Source: Pseudorasbora parva (taxonomy: Eukaryota > Chordata > Actinopteri > Cypriniformes > Gobionidae). From it: DNA of 64,000 nucleotides. The position numbers and the translations under genes were made by a program. The notes beneath the pieces were generated by a model, which was given only the letters and a program-made list of their open reading frames with translations, searched no databases and was not told the DNA's origin. Shown here in pieces: positions 57,001 through 64,000 of the stretch (positions are counted from its first letter, which is position 1; each line of letters begins with the position of its first letter). The stretch is from positions 5,039,004-5,103,003 of the forward strand of contig NC_090191.1 in NCBI RefSeq assembly GCF_024679245.1. Reading direction: 5' to 3'.

Positions 57001-57541
57001 GCAGTGTTCTGAGATGATGCCGAACGACCACTGAATATGACGTCAGCATCAAACATACGTTGAGACGGAGACGAAAGATCTTTGATTATGTGCCCAGATA
57101 TGCTAAAGCCCATATTTAAACGAACTAACGCGAACGCAGATAGAAGTTCAATCAGAATAGGACACCTGATAGTCTGAAAAAATAATACCTAATTTGGGAA
57201 AAAATAATACCTCTGAGACCACATTTAACACTTTTAATGGCCTTAAATTTGACAATTTGGATTTATCACTTTTTAAAACCCCATGGACACCCTGTATAAC
57301 ATGCGAGTTAAAAAGGATGACTATTTGGCAGGCATTGCATTAAAAGCACCATTTTTATTCATGCAGTTATAACTGCTTATCAATGCTTTATGATGCATTT
57401 GTAAAGGAGTTAATAGTCATTAACAAAAACCTTTATAAACCCTTTACAACGGGAACCTTAGTATAACAAAATATCCTTCTTTTCTGTAGAGTTGGACATA
57501 ATGGACAAATGACTGAGTTCAGTTCTGAGAATGAAACCAAC
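57001..57541. other. gene C intron next to the first coding exon
   Basis: No gene. Contains one more TGACGTCA (57038-57045) outside any promoter-like context. Confidence 0.4.
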
Positions 57542-57626
57542 CTGTTTGTTCCTCAGTTTCTTTATCTTTCACTCTGAATGTCTCTTCAGTCTTCACCTCT
57601 TCACTCTCCTCTTTAATAGACGCCAT
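57542..57626 (-). CDS. zinc-finger gene C, first coding exon
   Basis: ATG 57626 opens MASIKEESEEVKTEETFRVK with a single acidic module and ends ACAG|gttggt after 85 nt (28 codons plus one base, phase 1). Joined to the exon at 51964 the reading is EEQT-D-LMALKEES, the usual family sequence. Its 5' exon and promoter lie at 59585-59640. It belongs to the segmental duplicate of gene A. Confidence 0.85.
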
Positions 57627-59584
57627 CTTTATGTTCACATGGATCTCAGTCGTTTCTCCAGGAGTGTTTCTGTGTTTAAACACTCTGTCATGTTTAAGAG
57701 GAAAATAATTAACAAAAAGTAAATCCCTAAATCTTGGAGCGTTTCTTAATCAGCTCTAGTTCAGTTGTTCAGCTAATGGAACTAATTGACCAGGGGTCTG
57801 TTCTTCGTATGTCTCTAACTCAGTCAGCTGGATTTGATCGTTGGTTTAGCATGATCTCGGATTGTTTGGTTCTTCGAAGCTCATCCTGGACTTGCTGTCA
57901 AAGCAACAGGTCTGTAAACTTAAACTTGCTCTGGAGCAGCTGATTTCATGTAAACAGGATTAGCAGTAAAAAGCCCCAGCTGAAACATCCTCCCTCACAT
58001 CTCCGTCGAGTCGAAGTACTCTCAGATGTGCTATTCCGACATACATTATAGCTCTCCTTTTTAATCCACTTAGAAAAGCACCACGTTTTGGTGTTTGGTC
58101 GCTTCTAACTTGATGTCTGTTTGGTACCATAGTGAATGAACTGGGCTAAGTTGGCTAAACTAAATGCTATCAGATCATCACCGCGTGTCAGAGAGATTAA
58201 GAACACACACTCAGACGAGAGAGGGATGTATCAACTCGTTTTAGTTAAGGGAATAATAACATAGTTTAATATGAAAAAGCGGTGAAGTATCCCTTTAAAG
58301 GCAGTGACTGTGTTTACTGATGCAGTTATGAGCTGTTTGTTGAGTAATTTATCACGTACATGTGTGCTTTTGTTAACGATGAACTGCAAAGATTGAAGTT
58401 AAAGTCATGTTTATAATTATTTCACTACTACACATTACGCATTTGCCTTTAATATTTAGAAATGTTCAGTGGACTCAAATGAAATAAGTTTACAGTACAA
58501 ACACCGTATAAATACTAGTTTCAAAATGAGAACTGTTTGAAGCAATCAGTTTTCCAAATAAAATGAGATATTATTTTACTTTCGTGGTATTATTACGATG
58601 ACATACTGTAAAAAAGGAGAGCTGTAAATAAACAGTAGAGGTGTGTAAATTGACAGTACAACCCAGCAATTAATTTTTTTTTACAGTGAACACAAAGTAA
58701 CATAAACATAATAGTGTACTTATTGTACAAGTTTACTGCTACTCTTGAATAAGTTCACACATTGGTGATAATTTCTTTCTTAGATGAACTAAACACCTCT
58801 TCGATTATCTGATTTTCACAGGCAATTCCTTATGACGCAGTGTTTGGTTTGAAATATATCTTCTCCTCACTCCTTTTGTATTTTGAATAATACATCACAC
58901 ATTTGGTTTGAATATTAGTTGGTTAGCTGCTGAATTCTGATGGGCAGCTTTTAAGTATTATTGAACAAAATTTAAGTATCATATTTCTGTATGATTTGGT
59001 TTGAGTCTAATATATTATTAGTTGGTCGGTAAATAGTTGTTTGGTCAGCTTTTGAGTATTATTGAACTATGTCTTAAATTGAAGTGTCATAAATCTGTGA
59101 AGGAATATTGTATTGTCATGAACTCTAAAATATACAATTATTTCTCTATTCATCAGTCAGAGTGGCTGTTAGTGGACCTAACTACCTGATTAGACAAAAA
59201 CAACTCTAACAAAACAAATTAATAAAAGAATGTCTAATATAAGGGGCTGTATAATTGTCCGTTTAGTTATTTTAAACGATTAGTAGAAATCGAGATAGAA
59301 ATAGGAATGGAGTGCTTCGAATCACCGAATCATTTGTTGTGAATCAATCTGTTAAATTGCCTCGGAGCGTCTAAAGCTCCGGTTCTCTCGTCACTCGCCA
59401 GAGACTGATTTCATGTTTGAACTAAATCACGATGAAGAGCGAAATGAGACGCTCATTCTGTTACTCATTAGTTTATTGTGTTACTTTACTCACACAACGC
59501 TGATAAATGTTACACTTAACAATGCATAATTCATTATGAGTCTCTTTAAACTGTTTTAATACTTTAAACGCTTAAAACACAAAC
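57627..59584. other. gene C upstream intron, duplicate of 2.5-3.86 kb
   Basis: AT-rich; carries a small inverted repeat ACTGTAAAAAA/TTTTTTACAGT at 58604-58688. No gene. Confidence 0.5.
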
Positions 59585-59640
59585 CTTCCTTCAGCCGAAT
59601 CACAACAGATGCAGGAGCGCAGCGCGGCCTTAAGACGTCA
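59585..59640 (-). promoter_or_regulatory. gene C promoter and 5' non-coding exon, near-CRE
   Basis: Minus strand TGACGTCT (59640-59633), then GC-rich DNA, GCATCTGTTGTGATTCGG and donor GAAG|gtttgt (59585/59584). One base off the perfect CRE of the other two copies. Confidence 0.6.
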
Positions 59641-62410
59641 TATCAAAAACAAAATAAAAGTCCCGTTCACTGCTGAGTCTAAAATCACAGAAGTGCAAAG
59701 AAATTTACGTAGAAAAAAATGACAACCTTCTGAGTTGACCGTATTGGTGGAATACATTTACTAATTTAAAGGTAAGTTAATAATACAGTTCACATTGAGG
59801 GTAAATTAAATAGATAAATAAAATAATTCTCTTTGTTTTAATATTTAATTTTATAATCATGTCAATAGTTATTTGATTTATTCATTTTGTAATTTTATGT
59901 TTTAATATTTAATATTATTTATGTTCTATTGTTGTTTTATGTTATGATTGTGTTCTGAAGAGATGTTTGTCTTCATGCGAGTAGGAGATCAGAGAATGTC
60001 TCCATGTTTTTATTATCACAGTATGATGTTGTTAAGCAGTGATTTTCTATTGTTTCCCACTTGGTAAATGAACACTTGTTGAAAGTGCACTGGCCAGATG
60101 AAGTGTAACATCTAGATGAAGTCTGAGCATTGAAACCAACGCAACTATGATTATTTAATAAACTCTCCTGTAACACAGGTTAAATAAAGGGGATTATTTC
60201 ATTTTTACACAATTTAGTTATATCGTACTCCCTTAATCAAAGTCGATAAGAGATTAAAACAATATATGTGAATTAATTCTAGATTAATCCTCAGTGACTG
60301 ACCAATGAGAGGTCTTTGTCATTTCGCTTCGTGTGCATCAACGAGACAGAAGAGACGAGCTTGATGGAGAAGAGCAGACGTGATCTATCGTTGTGATCCC
60401 AAATTGATCAAATTTAGATTTAAACCCTTCAAAAAATTATAAGAAAGTTTGAGATTTTATTAATTTGATGCATTCTGAATAAGAAGCCGACTGAATAGAG
60501 TAATACATTCTAGATGAGTCAGTGTCATATAATTAATGATAAATAGACTGTATTAGGGTAACGTTACTTCATAATAAGATTATAAATATTATTAAAACAC
60601 ACCTGAACCAGCTAATCAGGTTCTGTGTTGAATCAGCTGAAAACAGCCGCTAACATGTGTTCATGACGAGGTAAAGTGGAAAACGGCAACACACAAACGT
60701 TTCACTTTAGCAGAACCACAATTTACACTGCAGCTAACAGTGAAGAAATATGGTGTTTTGGAAGAAACGTTTAATAAAAATGTTGCTATATTACTTAAAT
60801 TAATATTGCAGAATATAAATCACTTTTATAGAGGCTGTTTTCGTATTTTCTACAGGTGTTTACTTATTTTTTTTACTTACAAATATAATAGTTTATTATA
60901 TATGTTTTAGTTTTAGAAACCATATAGCCATATAATGAGAAGTAAGGTTTTCACAGTCTATGTTTTTTCCCCTGTGACTACCATGATCTTACATTTAAAT
61001 GAAACTGGCCTACAGTTAAACTATAGTCCATAAAACAGTTTTAAAGTCTGGATCCCATGAATTAAGGACAAAGCTTTTTTTTTCCTCTTTAAAAGTTTTA
61101 TTAACTTTTTTTTTTTATAGATTTAATGAAATTTAATAGCCTCATGAAAGATAGATATCAGTGTCTTACTTAAATGATGTGTTAACTCTTGAAAAATATG
61201 ATTGTTCAACCCAGAAATGTGATCATTTACTCGCCCTAATGTCATTCCAAACTTAAATGAATTTATTTCTGTGTAGCATAAAATAAAATAATTTGAGTCT
61301 GTTTTTTTGTTCATACAATATTCAAATTGTAGCCTAACCAAAATGGCTTGGTTGCCAACATTCTTCAAAACATCTTATTTTGTGTTTCACAGAAGTCGTA
61401 CAGTCATACATGACACGAGAGTGAGTAAATGATGACAGAATTTAAAAGCAGTAAATTTACTTTACTGCACCCTAGCTCAAAATCATCAGTGCTTTACTGC
61501 CAAGGGCATTTCTGTGGGACAAAAAAAAGCAATATTAAGTTTATCTGCATTTGCAGCAAATTCTATAATATCTATCATTATTTGTCCTCGTCCAAGTTTT
61601 ATTTATTTACTCCAATTTAAGGTCTCAACCCCAGCAAAAACATTCACAGGGAACTCATGGGCCGGATGTGCTGGATATGCCAGAGCCGAATTTTATCCCC
61701 AGTCCAGCCCTGGGCCAGGGTTCGCAAAGCCCAACGTCCCAGCTAGGCTTGTGTGTTTTTCTGATGGGCTACCAAAACGGAAGCCCGCCGCCAGGTTGAT
61801 GAATCTCGTAATATTCCTTTCTTGTTCTGCTTTTCTCTCTCGACGTGACATTTGAAGGGCGCGCTCGTGCTCGTGTATGTGTGTGCGCGCGGTTCTCTAC
61901 AAAGGTAAATGGCAGGTCACTCATTGCGATCATTTGTGCTATATTGGCTGTGATGTCCTGTGCTTTCGTGCTGTCACAGGGCATTGTGTTTTGTTTGATA
62001 AAGACGTACTTGAATCAGTCCGTTTGCCGCTTTCAAATAATCCCTCCCTCATGTGAACTGAACTGAAAGGGGAATAGAGCTGACGAGCAGAAGCTCATTA
62101 AATATGCAAATCTTATCCAATCCTAGCCATGGGCGTTCACTTCCAAGTCTCCAGTGTGTCACGCCCATCAAAACCCAGCGTTTTGAAGAGAGCCTCAAAA
62201 GAAAATAGCCTTTAACTTATTAGTTATGTTTTTGCGTTTAAAAACCACACAAACATCATTAGTTGACCTCAGACAACAATATAAAATAATAAAAAAGCCA
62301 GTTCATGACACCTTTAATACTGTACCAATAATAAGCACATTATACAGTCTCAAACATGAGGCATTTCCTCTCTGTGAAATTAATTCCACACAGACAACAT
62401 AAAAACAGTC
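59641..62410. other. intergenic, no supported gene
   Basis: 59641-60175 matches the left-hand duplicate. At 61190-61440 a MITE-like text (ATCATTTACTCGCCCTAATG and GTGAGTAAATGATGACAG) is an inverted pair of a common fish element. Nothing else is supported. Confidence 0.45.
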
Positions 62411-63153
62411 TCATTCATGAATACTCATGTGGTACGTAAGGGATTTCTTATATCTAAAACCTTTCCCACAATGACCACATGTAAACGGCTTCTCTCCAGT
62501 GTGAATTCTCATGTGTAAGTTACAGTTTTCTTTTCGGTTGAAACTTTTTCCACATTGTTGGCAGGTAAACGGCTTCTCTCCAGTGTGAACTCTCATGTGG
62601 CTGTTAAGGTTTTCTTTTCGGTTGAAACTCTCTCCACACTGTTGGCAGGTGAACGGCTTCTCGCCAGTGTGAATTCTTATGTGGTTTTCAAAGTGTAGTT
62701 TTCGACTGAATTTTTTTCCACACTGAGGGCATGTGTAGGGTTGCTCTCCAGAGTTACCTATCATGTGTCTGTTAAGGTTTAATTTATGTTTGAAACGTTT
62801 TCCACAATGTTGGCAGGTGTAGGGTTTCTCTCCAGTGTGAACTCTCATGTGTAAGTTACAGTATTCTTTTCGGTTGAAACTTTTTCCACATTGTTGGCAG
62901 GTAAACGGCTTCTCTCCAGAGTGAATTCTCATGTGTCTTCTAAGGCTGCTTTTTAGAGAAAATCCATTTCCACACTGTTTGCAGATGAAATTACTTGTAG
63001 TTCCCTTATTTTTAGTCTTTTTTTGTGACAAAGTACTTTTACCCTGTAAGCAACTGAAAGGTTTTTCTCTTGTTATGAAATTATTTTGCTTAAATTGATC
63101 TTTCTCTTCCATTTGATTCAGTTCTTCACTTTCCTCTTTCAGCACCATCAGGT
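62411..63153 (-). CDS. zinc-finger gene D, finger exon (7 C2H2 fingers)
   Basis: Acceptor ttttgccttag|AC opens [20 protein letters not shown], a basic linker (SQKKTKNKG) and seven fingers with mostly TGEKP linkers. Finger 3 has Asn for its last His (HMIGN) and is probably unable to hold zinc normally. The exon ends LTYHMSIHE and a stop at 62411. Intact otherwise. Its first coding exon must lie right of the window; none is seen between 63154 and 64000. Very close to pseudogene B in finger order and 3' flank. Confidence 0.88.
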
Positions 63154-63389
63154 CTAAGGCAAAAAAAGACAAGTGCAAATTAACACCAGTTTAATGGCAC
63201 AAAGCAACAGACAACAAAACATTTAGACAAAGTATCAAAACCAACATACAACTAGTTTATATTCCCATGGGCAGTGTGGAAGGCCCACATTTTCATCTTC
63301 CCCTGAGCTTTTGCCAATGTCTCACGAGCTAGCACACAAGTTTTCTGAAGCCAATTATGAATTTAACTGACAATCTAACACATTTGTTT
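63154..63389. other. gene D intron start
   Basis: Resembles the flank of gene C's finger exon; nothing else. Confidence 0.4.
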
Positions 63390-63605
63390 TGACTCCTCAA
63401 TGCCTAATAACATTCTCTCTTGTAGAGCTTTCAGTGGTCCTCTCCCAGTATGGCCAAAGACCAGCTCTGATGGGCTGAACTTGAGAGACTCCTCCACTGT
63501 TTCACAGATAGACAATAAAAGCAAAGGAACACCTTTGTCCCACTCAGACCATGTCTCGATTCAGTATTTCCTAAGCTTTGCTTTTAAGGTCTGATGGAAC
63601 CCCTG
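63390..63605 (-). pseudogene. Ty3/gypsy-like integrase fragment
   Basis: A minus frame reads LKAKLRKY, a stop, then VEESLKFSPSELVFGH and GPLKALQE, the C-terminal part of gypsy-type integrases in fish. A stop within it and the absence of the rest show a dead fragment. Confidence 0.6.
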
Positions 63606-63614
63606 ACTCTGGAT

Positions 63615-64000
63615 CAGAGGTGGACAAAGTACACAACTCTATTACTTGAGTAAAAGTACTACTGGTCAAATATTACTCCGTTACAAGTGAAATTTGTAAA
63701 AACAGATTTTTACTCAAGTAAAAGTACAGAAGTATTTGTTTTCAAAAGTACTTAAGTATCAAAGTAAATGTCCTTTTTTATGCCAATGCATTATTTTATT
63801 ATTGTTGTAGAAATGCACACTGTCATCATGGTTTAAGCCAGTCAGTGATGCTCCATCTGACATACTAGCATACGACTAACTTAAACTAATTGAAATACTT
63901 GTATATAAGTAACAAAGCTCTTTACAAAGCTGCTGTCACTTTAAGGCCGAATGCACGGATCCAAAACACTGATACACTTCTGATATTCTCCCAAATTTAC
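63615..64000. mobile_element. hAT element, left end (runs out of window)
   Basis: CAGAGGTGGACAAAGTACAC with clustered AAGTACTT/AAGTAAAAGTAC subterminal words, a Tol2-type hAT terminus. The right end is beyond the window. Confidence 0.65.

Noticed and set aside
57038..57045. A further perfect TGACGTCA
   Set aside because: It lacks the downstream 5' exon and donor that accompany the three promoter copies; probably part of a dispersed repeat.

Overview
The window looks like nuclear DNA of a teleost fish, most likely a cyprinid close to zebrafish. It is AT-rich, with split genes, GT-AG introns and microsatellites. It carries tandem C2H2 zinc-finger genes of the fish type (a short acidic first coding exon, then one large exon starting DLM-LKEES and encoding TGEKP-linked fingers). 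Transposons are very dense: hAT, Tc1/mariner, TTAA-target elements, Harbinger-like, DIRS-like, and LINE and gypsy fragments. No rRNA, tRNA or CRISPR array was seen. All calls come from reading the sequence; no database search was run.

Layout. 1-7 kb: promoter, 5' exon and first coding exon of zinc-finger gene A (minus strand, fingers beyond the left edge), with a 2.5-kb transposon upstream. 7.8-16.8 kb: a four-exon minus-strand gene of unrecognised family (541 aa predicted), whose 7.2-kb first intron holds a hAT element that is itself split by a second hAT element. 18-30.5 kb: plus-strand zinc-finger gene E, with promoter/5' exon at 18 kb, an expanded acidic exon at 26.5 kb and a finger exon at 28.4 kb broken by a 531-bp transposon. 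Its upstream intron is filled by a DIRS-like retroelement containing three further elements. 30.7-38.8 kb: transposons only, including two Tc1-like elements. 38.8-43.5 kb: no supported gene. 43.6-44.2 kb: a minisatellite. 44.4-47.9 kb: zinc-finger pseudogene B (minus), split by a 2.76-kb element full of a CATATGGTGTGAC motif. 48-51 kb: hAT derivatives and AT microsatellites. 51.1-59.6 kb: zinc-finger gene C (minus; finger exon, first coding exon and promoter all visible). 62.4-63.2 kb: finger exon of gene D (minus; its first exon lies to the right), then gypsy and hAT fragments.

The zinc-finger genes are recent paralogues. Three promoter/5'-exon copies (3.9, 18.0 and 59.6 kb) share a CRE or near-CRE about 50 bp before a GT donor, and the acidic first-exon module occurs 1, 2 or 6 times. 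Splice phase joins the gene C exons exactly. The intron-1 hAT insertion and finger-exon duplications show a cluster changing by segmental duplication, finger-block duplication and transposon disruption. Strongest candidates for something undescribed are the unrecognised four-exon gene, the CATATGGTGTGAC element, and the otherwise open hAT transposase gene interrupted by another hAT element.
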